From Terriglobus sp. RCC_193 (lineage in GTDB: Bacteria > Acidobacteriota > Terriglobia > Terriglobales > Acidobacteriaceae), in the NCBI RefSeq assembly GCF_041355105.1, contig NZ_JBFUPK010000002.1:372001-436000 (forward strand): a stretch of 64,000 nt of DNA, given 5' to 3'. The notes beneath the pieces are model-generated. The model saw only the letters and a program-made list of their open reading frames with translations. It had not been told where the DNA came from and did no database searches. A program made the position numbers and the translations under genes. Of the stretch, positions 8,562-17,920 are shown in pieces (position 1 is the first letter of the stretch; the number at the start of each line of letters is the position of its first letter).

Positions 8562-8935
8562 TCGCTGTAGCCCGTGACCTGGTCACACTGGCTGCGGCTG
8601 CGGACGATTTCTTTGAGGAAGGCTTCCAGCTTCCGTTTGCGCTGAAAGTGATCGCGGAGACGGAGCCGGAAGAGAGGGCCGAGGCGGAAGAAAAGATGCT
8701 TCCGCGCAGGCAATACGCAGATGGTTATTACGTCTGGCTCAACTACCTGGTCTGGCTGGATGCCGTGGTAGAGATGCAGCCCCAAAGCCTGAGCGTCGCG
8801 GAGCTGGAAGGATTGCGGGTACTACGAACCGCCCGGAACCACTTCCTGAGAACACACCCTTCCTGCCACGCCTGCGGAAGGCCTGAAGAAGCCACAGTGG
8901 TCCGGTGTCGTCACTGCGGTGCGGAGATTAAGTAA
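8558..8935 (+). CDS. Putative tail assembly chaperone, second ORF with C-terminal zinc ribbon
   Basis: The frame is open well upstream, but inside the coding part of the previous gene the translation is low-complexity and not protein-like; sequence typical of a folded protein begins at IAVARDLVTLAAAADDFF. The TTG at 8558 overlaps the upstream TGA (TTGA), giving about 125 residues; the frame lies -1 relative to the upstream gene. Residues are strongly helical (EERAEAEEKMLPRRQYADGYYVW) and the last 30 carry CHAC...CRHC, a four-Cys zinc-ribbon pattern. By position this is the gpT-like extension of the chaperone. The alternative is that it is produced only as a fusion by ribosomal frameshifting; the start is therefore uncertain. 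Confidence 0.6.
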   Translation: MIAVARDLVTLAAAADDFFEEGFQLPFALKVIAETEPEERAEAEEKMLPRRQYADGYYVWLNYLVWLDAVVEMQPQSLSVAELEGLRVLRTARNHFLRTHPSCHACGRPEEATVVRCRHCGAEIK

Positions 8936-8937
8936 AC

Positions 8938-11900
8938 GTGGGTAGCACAGCCCAACTCGAAATCCTGCTTGACCAGAACGGTGCCATCCGTGGCTGGAAG
9001 GAGTTCTCTGACCAGGCCGACAAAGGAAAGCAGTCGGTTGACTCCGTTACCGTGTCCCTCGGCAAGCAGGCCGAGGCTGCGGATCGGGCTGGTGAGAAGT
9101 CGGAAGCAGGCCAGAAAAAGGCTACTGCTGCGGCCACCGATGCGAAGAAGGCTGTGGATGCCTATGCCGCCTCCGTAAAGGCCGCCTCAACCGCGCAGGA
9201 CACGCAAATCGCCAATCTGGAGAAGAATCAGCAGCGCGTTGCGAAGGCGCAGGCCAGCTTCGTCAGCGGCTCCATGTCCACCTCGCGCGGTGCCAGTGGT
9301 CGCTTCGTGAGCAATTCCAGCGATAGTGGTCTCGGCGAGACTGCGAACATTGAGAAGCAGCTTAACAATGCCAATGCAGCCGCAACGAAGTTCCGGCAGA
9401 CCGGCACGAAGGCATTGGACGATGTGCATGAGCATTCGCTGAAGCCGATTGACTCGCTGCGTCAGGTACGCGACATCTTCGGCATTGAGATCACCGGCGC
9501 GATGGAGAAGGTCATTGCCGCATCGCCTGCGCTGATGAATGGCATCATGGCGCTCGGCAAGGTCGCTGTGGTCGGCGGCTATGCCATGATCGGAATCAGT
9601 ATCGCGAAAGGCATGTACGAAGGCTACAAAGCCGTTAGCGAATTGAACGGAGGGCTGAAGGACTATCGCACCGAAGCCGAAAAATCGCAAAGAGAAGACA
9701 TTATCAACAATGCCTCGCTTGAGCAGGCAAAACGAAACTTGGCTGAACTCACGCAGGAGATGCAGGAGTTCGATAGGTCAGCTAAAGCAGCAGGATACGA
9801 CGTAGATAGTGATCGCGGTTCTGTTTTGCAGTGGCTTGGATACTCTGCGCAGGCACAGGTCAATGCCGAAGGGTTAAATACTTCAGGTAAAGGCCAACCG
9901 GAAGCCGCCAGCCCAATTATGCAACGTCAGGTCGACGCTCAGGTTCAGCGTATAGCGGCAGCAGAAAAGGCACAGCAGCGTATTCGTCAACTTCAACAAG
10001 AAATCGCTCTACAGAACAAACAGAGCGATTTGGGCGTGAGTGTCGCGGGACTACAAGGCCCGGCTTTGCTGGCAGCTCAAGAACGAGCTGACAAAGAGCT
10101 TGCCAATTTTCGAGCACAACAGGCCCAGGGCGAGAATAGGGCGCGGTTTGATGCGCGGAACGAAACCATCGCCAAGATACGAAAGATTCCCGGCGTCCAC
10201 GAGGACAACTTGCCGCCGTCCCTGACGCTAGATGAAAAATCCGGGGAAGCTCAGCGTCAACAGGACCTCTCGGACGCGCAGCGTCAAGGCGAGGTGCGCC
10301 GTCGTGCAATGGCGCTTCAGGCTCACGAAGAAGTGATCACGATTGATCATGCAGCGCAGGTAACAAGTCTTCGTGGCGAAGCAGCCTTTCAAAAGCAGGC
10401 AGAGCAGCAATACGAAGATTACACGCGCCAATATGGAGCGAGTGCGGAAGCCCGCGCAGCCATTGATCGCAAGTATCAGGCAGAGCGCCAGCAGCGCCTG
10501 GATACAGAGAACATGACGTCGAATCAGACGTCGCGCGCCGCAGAAATTGCAGGCATGCAGGGTGTTGGACGTACGCAGGCGCAGCTCAACGTGGACCTCG
10601 CAAAAATCAACGATGATGAAAAGGCTGGCCACTACGTAAGCGCCGATAACGCTGAGAAGGATCGCGAGTCCGCTCGGATTCGTGCTGCTGCCGATATCGC
10701 ACAACAGGTGAAGCAGTTTAATCGCGACATCGATGACAGCTACACGCAGAGCGTCACGTCCACGCTGTCCGGCTTTGCACAGATCGACGCCGAGTCAGCA
10801 GCGACGACGAAGCGTATGCGCCAGCACTTTGATGATTTGTGGACTGATGCGCAGCGTGGAACCGCTGAATATGCTGCCGCGCTGCAGAAGGAGCTTGCTG
10901 CGGAAGATGCTGCACGGCAGGAGTCCGCACGGAAGCAGGCGCGTCTCATGCGTGACAATGCTGACGAAACAGTCACGATGGAGGAAGAGGCTCGCCGCCG
11001 CAGCCTGCCGGTTTGGCAGCAGGCACAGCAGGAGATTCTGGACAACTACGCGGATCGCCGCCGCAAGCTCGATGAGATGCTCAACGATGCGGAGATCGGC
11101 GAGGCTGACTATCAGCGCCGAGTGATCGCCATGGACCGCGAGAAGAACGCGGAGCTGCAGCAGAACGCACGCGACACGCGCGACAGGATTGCCAGCACTC
11201 TGCAAGGCTTTATCACCGATCCCATGCAGGCGCTTCGTCAACAAGCGGAAAGCTCCATGGCGAAGAGCGCTGCTGACATCTTCCTGCGCTATGGCAGCAA
11301 GTTCACTGGCGCGCAGGGCGGCAGCGGTGGCATGTTCTCCGGCATGGATAAGCTGCCCTGGATTCATGGCATTGGCGGCGGCAGCATGACCGTTCCTGTT
11401 GGTGGCATGCAGGCACCGATGGGTGCGGCCGCCAGCGCACTCCAGGTCGGCACCGCAACCATACAGGTTGGCACGGCGACGATTATTGGCGGTGGCGCAC
11501 CGGGCGCATCCATGGCATCGGGTCTGCCTGCTGGTCTTGCTCCTTTGATGTCGTCTGCGGGCGGTTACACGACAAACCTGCGCACTGGTGCGAGCGCCTT
11601 CACGCCGTTCTCTACAGGCGGCATGCCCATGGTTTCGGCCATTCCTTCGTCGGTGCAAGGACTCGGCTCTTCTTCGGGAAGCGGCCTCGCGCTGGCTAAC
11701 TCCACCCTCGGTTATGCGACGCAGGCCAAGAGCGCAATCGACTTTGCGAAGAGCTTCAATTCTGACGACAAGGGCGGAGTTATCACCGGGCATTCGTCGG
11801 GCGGCAGCATCATCGACATGGCCAATGAAGATGACAGCACATCGAAGCCGTCCGATTGGCAGAAGGGTGGCGGCCTTCTCGGAGCCGGTCAGGCCGGTCT

Positions 11901-12687
11901 TGGTTTGTGGGGCGCATACCAGAGCAAGAGTGTTCTTGGCGGCATGCTCGGCGGCGCGATGTCTGGCGCTAAACTCGGCGGCATGATTGCGGGACCGGGC
12001 GGCGCGCTCGTGGGCGCTGCAGCAGGCGCGCTCGTCGGCCTGTTTGGTGATCACGGACGTTCGCAAGCAAAGCAGTATGACGAAAAGACCGTGCAGCCAT
12101 GGATTGCGGATGAGTTTAAGAGCTTCGAGCAAAGCGGTGGAGACTATCTTTCGATCTACTCCGATATGGACGCATTCTCTGCGAGCTCGAAGGCGCAGAC
12201 AGACCAGTGGGGAACGGGCGCTCAGTCCTACTACAGCGACACAATCAAGCCGGAGATTACTGCGGCACAGGCGAAGCTGACGAAGCTGCAGAAGGCCGGG
12301 CGTAGCCAGTTCCAGTTCACGGCGGCTCAATATCACACAGGCGATCTGATCAGCAGCTTCGGTGACTTCAGCACCTCTCCAACCGAAGGCATGGTAAACG
12401 CGGAGATCGGCGAGTTCATGGTTCGCTCGAATCCGGCGAAAGCGCACCTTTCGACGCTTCGCGCGATCAACAGCGGCGTCTCTCCTGAAGAGCTTGCAAA
12501 GAGCTATCAGTCTTCTATCGACACAGACCGTCGCCAGCGCATGATGCAGACAGTAACTCGCAACACGCATATTACTGTGCAGGCGCTTGATTCGGACAGT
12601 TTCCATCGTGCCGCACGACGCAATGCGGGAACGCTGCGGGCAGTGATCAACGACAGCATCGGAGACTCCGCGGGGTTTGGATCGTAA
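8938..12687 (+). CDS. Tail tape measure protein
   Basis: The longest gene of the module, 1249 residues from a GTG start two bases after the chaperone stop. It shows the tape measure pattern: long charged helices and coiled coils rich in Ala, Gln, Glu, Lys and Arg over most of the length (about residues 30-800), a hydrophobic segment around residues 195-230 (MALGKVAVVGGYAMIGISIAKGMY), a second Gly/Ala-rich hydrophobic stretch near residues 1000-1040 (AGPGGALVGAAAGALVGLFG), and Gly/Ser-rich linkers between. By the usual scale of about 0.15 nm per residue the tail would be near 190 nm long. It overlaps the next gene by one base. No peptidase or lysozyme motif was recognised inside it. Confidence 0.85.
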   Translation: MGSTAQLEILLDQNGAIRGWKEFSDQADKGKQSVDSVTVSLGKQAEAADRAGEKSEAGQKKATAAATDAKKAVDAYAASVKAASTAQDTQIANLEKNQQRVAKAQASFVSGSMSTSRGASGRFVSNSSDSGLGETANIEKQLNNANAAATKFRQTGTKALDDVHEHSLKPIDSLRQVRDIFGIEITGAMEKVIAASPALMNGIMALGKVAVVGGYAMIGISIAKGMYEGYKAVSELNGGLKDYRTEAEKSQREDIINNASLEQAKRNLAELTQEMQEFDRSAKAAGYDVDSDRGSVLQWLGYSAQAQVNAEGLNTSGKGQPEAASPIMQRQVDAQVQRIAAAEKAQQRIRQLQQEIALQNKQSDLGVSVAGLQGPALLAAQERADKELANFRAQQAQGENRARFDARNETIAKIRKIPGVHEDNLPPSLTLDEKSGEAQRQQDLSDAQRQGEVRRRAMALQAHEEVITIDHAAQVTSLRGEAAFQKQAEQQYEDYTRQYGASAEARAAIDRKYQAERQQRLDTENMTSNQTSRAAEIAGMQGVGRTQAQLNVDLAKINDDEKAGHYVSADNAEKDRESARIRAAADIAQQVKQFNRDIDDSYTQSVTSTLSGFAQIDAESAATTKRMRQHFDDLWTDAQRGTAEYAAALQKELAAEDAARQESARKQARLMRDNADETVTMEEEARRRSLPVWQQAQQEILDNYADRRRKLDEMLNDAEIGEADYQRRVIAMDREKNAELQQNARDTRDRIASTLQGFITDPMQALRQQAESSMAKSAADIFLRYGSKFTGAQGGSGGMFSGMDKLPWIHGIGGGSMTVPVGGMQAPMGAAASALQVGTATIQVGTATIIGGGAPGASMASGLPAGLAPLMSSAGGYTTNLRTGASAFTPFSTGGMPMVSAIPSSVQGLGSSSGSGLALANSTLGYATQAKSAIDFAKSFNSDDKGGVITGHSSGGSIIDMANEDDSTSKPSDWQKGGGLLGAGQAGLGLWGAYQSKSVLGGMLGGAMSGAKLGGMIAGPGGALVGAAAGALVGLFGDHGRSQAKQYDEKTVQPWIADEFKSFEQSGGDYLSIYSDMDAFSASSKAQTDQWGTGAQSYYSDTIKPEITAAQAKLTKLQKAGRSQFQFTAAQYHTGDLISSFGDFSTSPTEGMVNAEIGEFMVRSNPAKAHLSTLRAINSGVSPEELAKSYQSSIDTDRRQRMMQTVTRNTHITVQALDSDSFHRAARRNAGTLRAVINDSIGDSAGFGS

Positions 12688-13529
12688 TGGCCAAAGAGGA
12701 CATCCTTAACCCGATTCGCGGCTTCGACAAGGCCGTGGCCGATTCCATGACCTGGGACTACAAAGGCTCACTCAAAGGGTCGAATACGGTGGTCGGAATT
12801 AAGGCCGCTGGTGGCCGTCCGATGGACATCGAGACGACGAATGGCGGAACGATCTTCACGATGTCCTACACGGGCCGCTCTCTCGCCTGTGTGCGGCGCG
12901 TGAAGCGCTTCTGCAAACAGTTCAGGCGTGGCTTCTTCACCGTCCTCGATTGGGAGGATATCCAGCCAGACGGCACGCCTCGTCAATACGTTGGCCGCTT
13001 CGTGACAGAGCCGGAGATTCAGCCCGATAGCTTTGGAAAGTGGAGCATTTCCGGCCTTCAGTTTGAAGAGGTTCCTACGGTCGCGATGTTGAGCTATCCG
13101 GCTAATTGGGCCGATGAGGCGATCTCGCTGTTTGTGCGTGACGACTACGACGATTTGCAAGTGGTCACAGAAGGCTCTCACTGGACCGAGGCGGAACATG
13201 TTCGGGCCGAGGACGGAGTCTCCTACCTCACCCTCGTCAACGATGGCACCACAGCAAACGAGTGGGCACAGTATGAATACAAGGGCTATGGCTTTCGCAT
13301 CTTCGCAGAGAGTGGAACTGATTGCGGCCAGTTTGCCGTTGCCCTGGACGGTATGGCAGTTGGTACGGTCGATCTCTACTTCGCAGATGCTCTGCCGCCT
13401 TCGCCCGTGTTCGAAAAGGCGGATGTGCCACTCGACTTTCACCGCGTGAAGATCATTGTGCTGGCCACGAAGAATGGCGCTGCTACAGCGGCTCGTGTTC
13501 CGTTCTTCAAACTTGAGGTGATGCAGTGA
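12687..13529 (+). CDS. Putative distal tail protein
   Basis: 280 residues, beginning at an ATG that overlaps the tape measure TAA. The protein is beta-rich: an N-terminal region (about 1-130) with an IETTNGGTIFTMSYTG/VRRVKRFC segment, and a C-terminal region with Tyr/Trp-rich strands (EWAQYEYKGYGFRIF) resembling a carbohydrate-binding-type sandwich. Proteins immediately after the tape measure form the distal tail ring and often carry such a domain. The role is inferred from synteny. The GTG of the next gene overlaps its TGA (GTGA). Confidence 0.55.
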   Translation: MAKEDILNPIRGFDKAVADSMTWDYKGSLKGSNTVVGIKAAGGRPMDIETTNGGTIFTMSYTGRSLACVRRVKRFCKQFRRGFFTVLDWEDIQPDGTPRQYVGRFVTEPEIQPDSFGKWSISGLQFEEVPTVAMLSYPANWADEAISLFVRDDYDDLQVVTEGSHWTEAEHVRAEDGVSYLTLVNDGTTANEWAQYEYKGYGFRIFAESGTDCGQFAVALDGMAVGTVDLYFADALPPSPVFEKADVPLDFHRVKIIVLATKNGAATAARVPFFKLEVMQ

Positions 13530-14197
13530 ACGCTGCCGGTGGAATGGACTACCCCGCACGCCTCATTGCAACACGGACCGGCGTGGCTCCCGCCGATCTG
13601 CTCGACGTGCAGCTTCCGAGTGGAGAGGTTCTTTATTGGGCCAATCGCAGGATCACAGCTCCCAGTGTGATCGTTGCAGACGGTGGCACCGCAGAGAATG
13701 AATACTTGCCGTGGCTCGTTGGCGTCCCTGAGTTCAGCCTAGTCGGTAACATGGACGCCGATACGGCTCAGTTCGAAGTGCAGAACGTCACCGGCAATAG
13801 CATGCAACGTGACTTTGAGCGCATCATGCAACGAAACGTGATCAATGGTGCGTTGTTCGTCTATCGCCTGTGGCAGGCTGGCGCGGAGTCAGCATGGCTG
13901 GAGGTGCATGGCACGTTCGACCTTGGCAGCGTTGGCATTACCGCAGAGCTGGATGGCAAAGATATTGTGGATGCGAGTTCCGCAGATACGCCGGAGTTTA
14001 ACTATGGTGAGATTTGCCCGTTGGAATATGGCGAGCTGCGCTGTGGCGCAACAGATGTAACTCCATGCCAGAATACATTTCCAACCTGCAGGGTTCCTGA
14101 ACGTGCCCTTGTTGTTCTCACTGACTTTGAGAAGGATTACAGCGAAACCATTGCGGATGTCAGCACGCGGTACGTGGATCGCCGGAGGAAGTTCTAA
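13526..14197 (+). CDS. gpL-like minor tail protein with four conserved-type cysteines
   Basis: 223 residues. The second half contains ICPLEYGELRCG followed by a Cys eight bases of protein later and another six later (pattern C-x9-C-x8-C-x6-C, about residues 161-187). This is the arrangement of lambda gpL and the DUF2163/gene-transfer-agent tail proteins, where the four Cys bind an iron-sulphur cluster at the tail tip. The GTG at 13526 overlaps the previous stop and has GAGGTG upstream; ATG 13544 is an alternative start. It precedes the J-like protein as L precedes J in lambda, supporting the call. Confidence 0.65.
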   Translation: MNAAGGMDYPARLIATRTGVAPADLLDVQLPSGEVLYWANRRITAPSVIVADGGTAENEYLPWLVGVPEFSLVGNMDADTAQFEVQNVTGNSMQRDFERIMQRNVINGALFVYRLWQAGAESAWLEVHGTFDLGSVGITAELDGKDIVDASSADTPEFNYGEICPLEYGELRCGATDVTPCQNTFPTCRVPERALVVLTDFEKDYSETIADVSTRYVDRRRKF

Positions 14198-17100
14198 TGG
14201 CTGCATCCGCATCGTCTTCGGCAGTTGGAAACTCAATCGCTCTGGCATATGGCTATGTTCAGGTCACGGGTGTTGCGGGGCCGAAGTTCATGTTGCAGAA
14301 CACCGGCAACGACGATCTTAACTACACGCGCACCAAGTTCTTTTTCCTTGGTGATGGCCCATGGGATTCCAACACCGGCATGTGGATCGACGACGATCTT
14401 CAGTGGCTCTCAGAGAACGACGATCCCGCCCAATTTCACTTCCACAACGGCTATGACACACCACTTGGTACGAGCCTGAGCGATGCATCCTCTCAGGGTG
14501 GCGACCAGCTTGTGGATAGCTTCTGGAGTGACTTTCCTTCTGGCATCAACCGGCTCGCGTACTCGCGGCTGGCCTACTATGCCATCCGTCACAAACACAA
14601 GAGCAGCAGCTATACGGACGACACGAAGAACGATGCGGCTTCCTGGTCTGACTGGAATCCTATCGGCGAATGGCGAGCGTTGCGGACTCGCATCTTTGAT
14701 GCAAGTGGCAACGTCGAAGCCTTTGCCTTCACTGTGAATCCGGCGTGGCATATCGCGGACGTGATCCTGCGTCGCAAGGTGCAGCGCCATTACACGCTTG
14801 ACCTTGCAAATGGTCCATCGGAGATGAGCGCAGCGCAGAAGGCTTGCTTTAGCTGGGATTCGTTTTACGAGGCAGGTCAGTATTTCGCCGAGTTGCTGGC
14901 AAACGGACGTCCGCGCTTCTCTGGTAGCTACGTATTCAATCAGCGCACCACCTTGCGAGCCATCCTTGATCAGATGAGCCTTTGCTGCCGCAGCACAATT
15001 CGCTTCGACGCAGGCAAGTATTACCTCCTCTGCGACAAGCCGCGTCCGAGCTACTTCACTCTCGACAGGACTCACATTCAGCCTCAGACGATCAAGCCAT
15101 CCGGTAGCGATATCGGCGCGGCAGCTAACCATGTCGTCTCCACCTTCCGCGACATCCTCATTCCTGCCGTAGATGCAAACATCGTGTCCATCGACATGGC
15201 CGACCATCAGAACCCGGTTGTTACATTCGACGCGGATGTTCCATTCGACGCAGACGACTGGATTGTGCTGGGCGGTACGAACGGTGGCAATGGTTCTGCC
15301 TATGACAAGCGCTGGCAGGTGGCGTCATCGGACGGTGCAATCACAACACTGAAAACGCGTGGTCTGAACTACCCCTCGCACGTCGGTCCGGGTGGCAAAG
15401 CTGGCTTTCTGCGCTGCCGCTACATGGAGCGCACGCCGGAGTTTCCACACAAGGCTCACCAACTCGCGAAGGGCGTTGCTGGCGTGGGCCTTGAGCGTAT
15501 CCGCAATCGCGTGCGTGTGGACTACGACTTTGCGAACAACACGTATGACCAGGTGGATCGCCTCTCGCGCTATGAACGCGATCTCGCGCTTGGGCCGGAC
15601 GTCCAGCCCTACGCTCCACGCCCTTCCATCGCTGTATCAGCTGGTATGTTCTGTCGCGACGTGAATGGCACCGTTCTTGCCGGTGTGCGGCCACGCGCAC
15701 GCTTCACCGTGGATGACACCGCAAGCTACACGTTCGCTGGCGATTACTTCGTTGATAAGCAGAGCTTCAAGACGTTTGGTGGAGATACTTCTGGCCAGCC
15801 CGGCAGTGATGCGGGACTGGTGAACTTATCGCTCAAGCCTTACGACGAGAGCATTATGTACGACACCAGTAATCCCGGTGGCTATGTGAATGTTCCCGGT
15901 TCCGATCCGGGCAACGATGGCGATTACACAGAGATTCCGCTGCAGGATGGTTCAGCTTATTTCTGGACTGGTGGCGATGCATCCGGCGCGACGGTGAGCA
16001 TCCCCAGCGTCGGCATCAATCCAGGCAATGTGCAGGGATGGGTTTCACCACAAGGCACTGTTGAGGCCAACCACCAGCTTCACGTTATTCGCGATCTAAG
16101 CGTGAGCGCCACGCGCAAGCTGAACCTCGTGTGGTCGGACGGCAATAAGTACGACAGCAACATTTGGTCGGGCGACGTGGGCTATGCATTCCTAGGCTGG
16201 CGCACGCGTAACTCTGTGTTGGTGTTCGGAGCGAATGGCATCAACTGGATTGAGTTGACGCTGCTCGGCGGCGAGCAAGTCGTTTTCGGCTATGGCAAAG
16301 TCAGCGGCACCGGAAATCTCAGCTTCTCGCCTTCTTCGTATTCGCCACCGCTCCTCGCTCCGTTCTATGTGGCGCCACCGGCTGGCTACACGTTCGACAA
16401 AGCCGTGTGTCTCGGCAATTGCAGAGACGGCATCGAGCGCGGCGACAACGACGCACATGGCTTCTCAGCGTGGGTGGACGCATCCGGCCTCGTACATAGC
16501 CTGTATCAGGACGGAGAAGGCAACCAATGGTGTGCTCAGTATGTTGACCTGCTCATCTTCGCCTTCAAGAACAACAAAGACACTTGGAGCCGCGATAGCC
16601 ACGGCTATTGGAGCTGTCCGTTGGGTGCGACGGCGAAGCGTCTCTCCATTGGAGGCTTCAGCATTTCCGATCCGACGTTCAACGGTGGGCAGCCGTCAAA
16701 CTTTCCGGCAACGCTGCTTCGTACGATCACCTCCGGTGTGCTTCCACTGCCGGTGGGACAGACACAAAAGTCTCTCCAGGTCTACTGCACTCCAAATGGC
16801 TTCGAGATCGTTGATCACCCCACGCATGGAATCAAGGAATGCTATGTGGATGGCGACCTCAACGCGCTCGCGAAGTTCGAGGATGGAGAGGGCAATACTT
16901 GGCGCGGAAGCATGGGAGCGTTCAGCCTAGTCTGCGAGGACTCCAGCGGCACCGATACCGGCTCAGATGATGGTGGTGGTACGCCATCGACCTTCGCTAT
17001 CCCCGGCTCAGCCGCTTCCTACGCAACACCGGGTGGACAAACCACCGTGCAAGTGAACGTGCACCCGGACGCAACCAGTTCCGGGATTGCGGTTACGGTG

Positions 17101-17556
17101 GATGCCAGCGCCATCGGCGCACCCCCGTCCAATACGCTGCAGCAGGGCCTGGCGCAGCCCCTGTACACGCCGTTCAGCGGCAACATTAATGTGCCGTCCA
17201 GCACCGCCATCGGCTCCTATACTTTGGCAGCCACGGCGACAGACCTTCAGGGGCACACGGCGACCGTCAACATTGCTCTCACTGTTCAGCCCGGAGTCAC
17301 CGAGGCCTTCATCGAATTGCAGCTTGAGCAAGCTGGAACGCGCTTCACAACAAACGGCTTCAGGATCATCAACGGAGGCACCGGGTACACGCCCTCCTCT
17401 AGCGCTCAGATCGAGGGCTTGGATGCGGACGATCCCTACGGTCCCAAAGTCGTGGCCTGCTTCCTGACTATCGACGCCAACGGTAGCATCACCGACATTC
17501 AGGGTGGCATGGGCGTCCGGTGGTATGGCCCACCAGACCTGGTCCTGAATCGATAG
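14197..17556 (+). CDS. J-like tail tip / host-specificity protein with C-terminal Ig-like domain
   Basis: 1119 residues, starting at an ATG that overlaps the previous TAA behind GGAGGA. Residues about 1-500 form the tip body (a conserved-looking segment TVNPAWHIADVILRRKVQRHYTL resembles the J-family 'NPAwi..dll' region). Residues about 500-920 are beta-rich and aromatic. Around residues 930-1030 lies a 'PGGQTTVQVNV ... GSYTLAATATD' segment typical of a bacterial Ig-like domain, then a final small domain ending at residue 1119. The modular, Gly/Ser/Thr-rich C-terminus is the likely receptor-binding part. It is the last gene of the module; no fibre chaperone or lysis gene follows. Confidence 0.75.
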   Translation: MAASASSSAVGNSIALAYGYVQVTGVAGPKFMLQNTGNDDLNYTRTKFFFLGDGPWDSNTGMWIDDDLQWLSENDDPAQFHFHNGYDTPLGTSLSDASSQGGDQLVDSFWSDFPSGINRLAYSRLAYYAIRHKHKSSSYTDDTKNDAASWSDWNPIGEWRALRTRIFDASGNVEAFAFTVNPAWHIADVILRRKVQRHYTLDLANGPSEMSAAQKACFSWDSFYEAGQYFAELLANGRPRFSGSYVFNQRTTLRAILDQMSLCCRSTIRFDAGKYYLLCDKPRPSYFTLDRTHIQPQTIKPSGSDIGAAANHVVSTFRDILIPAVDANIVSIDMADHQNPVVTFDADVPFDADDWIVLGGTNGGNGSAYDKRWQVASSDGAITTLKTRGLNYPSHVGPGGKAGFLRCRYMERTPEFPHKAHQLAKGVAGVGLERIRNRVRVDYDFANNTYDQVDRLSRYERDLALGPDVQPYAPRPSIAVSAGMFCRDVNGTVLAGVRPRARFTVDDTASYTFAGDYFVDKQSFKTFGGDTSGQPGSDAGLVNLSLKPYDESIMYDTSNPGGYVNVPGSDPGNDGDYTEIPLQDGSAYFWTGGDASGATVSIPSVGINPGNVQGWVSPQGTVEANHQLHVIRDLSVSATRKLNLVWSDGNKYDSNIWSGDVGYAFLGWRTRNSVLVFGANGINWIELTLLGGEQVVFGYGKVSGTGNLSFSPSSYSPPLLAPFYVAPPAGYTFDKAVCLGNCRDGIERGDNDAHGFSAWVDASGLVHSLYQDGEGNQWCAQYVDLLIFAFKNNKDTWSRDSHGYWSCPLGATAKRLSIGGFSISDPTFNGGQPSNFPATLLRTITSGVLPLPVGQTQKSLQVYCTPNGFEIVDHPTHGIKECYVDGDLNALAKFEDGEGNTWRGSMGAFSLVCEDSSGTDTGSDDGGGTPSTFAIPGSAASYATPGGQTTVQVNVHPDATSSGIAVTVDASAIGAPPSNTLQQGLAQPLYTPFSGNINVPSSTAIGSYTLAATATDLQGHTATVNIALTVQPGVTEAFIELQLEQAGTRFTTNGFRIINGGTGYTPSSSAQIEGLDADDPYGPKVVACFLTIDANGSITDIQGGMGVRWYGPPDLVLNR

Positions 17557-17602
17557 CCTCCAGAGGCTCGCCGTGAAGCTCTTTGACAACCGAGTGGGAG
17601 GG

Positions 17603-17629
17603 CCGCAGGAGATGCTCTCCCTTCTGCGG
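17603..17629 (+). terminator. Possible terminator after the tip gene
   Basis: CCGCAG and CTGCGG pair around an inner GAGA/TCTC stem, 46 bases after the stop of the J-like gene. No T-run follows, so its strength is uncertain. Confidence 0.35.
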
Positions 17630-17676
17630 ACCTGAAACCTTCCAAAAATGGGATACGCACGCTTTTTGACCCTCAA

Positions 17677-17714
17677 GGTCACTGTTCGTGCGTTTTCAGG
17701 GTCACCGTTCGTGC
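17677..17714 (+). repeat. Tandem pair of 16-base direct repeats
   Basis: GGTCACTGTTCGTGCG at 17677-17692 and GGTCACCGTTCGTGCG at 17699-17714 differ at one base and are spaced 22 bases start to start. They could be part of an attachment or recombinase-binding region at the prophage edge, or a duplicated operator; neither is shown. Confidence 0.55.
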
Positions 17715-17767
17715 GCGGCCACACAGCACCTATGCCGCCCATCGCTTCCAGCCACAGAACCAAAACC

Positions 17768-17904
17768 AGCTTCGCGAAAGCGAAGCTCCTACGGCCAAAG
17801 TCCGTCATTCTGAGCGCAGCGAAGAATCCCAACGCGTCTTCCTACACCGACACGTTAAACGCCTTCCGGCCACAAAACCCACACCAGCTTCGCAAAGCGA
17901 AGCT
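17768..17904 (+). repeat. Two copies of an AGCTTCGC stem-loop unit
   Basis: AGCTTCGC-GAAA-GCGAAGCT at 17768-17787 and AGCTTCGC-AAA-GCGAAGCT at 17886-17904, each followed after about 15-20 bases by a copy of the dispersed CCTGAGCG repeat. The two units are therefore a duplicated composite of about 118 bases. Confidence 0.65.
17801..17842 (+). repeat. Dispersed repeat, copy 1 (short form)
   Basis: CGTCATTCTGAGCGCAGCGAAGAATCC is a diverged, truncated version of the repeat described for copies 2-5, ending in the GAAGAATCC variant that also occurs at 62958-63097. Confidence 0.6.
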
Positions 17905-17920
17905 CAAACGGTCGAAGACC

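Larger units (their letters stand above)
1..17556 (+). mobile_element. Prophage structural module (siphovirus head and tail genes), left end outside window
   Basis: All genes from the first base to 17556 read on the plus strand, abut or overlap by a few bases, and follow the canonical order portal, minor head, protease/capsid, connector, tail terminator, tail tube, chaperone, tape measure, distal tail, tip. There is a long tape measure and a tail-tube gene but no sheath or baseplate-spike gene, which indicates a long non-contractile tail. Terminase, integrase, regulators and lysis genes are not in the window; the left boundary lies upstream. The right boundary is inferred to fall in the repeat-rich spacer after 17556, because the next gene is the housekeeping gene mnmG on the other strand. 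A gene-transfer-agent-like or remnant element cannot be excluded. Confidence 0.9.

Noticed and set aside
10795-12606. A 603-codon open frame on the minus strand inside the tape measure gene
   Set aside because: It is fully antisense to a well-supported gene, the translation is rich in Arg/His/Cys with no domain-like pattern, and such frames are common opposite GC-rich codons.
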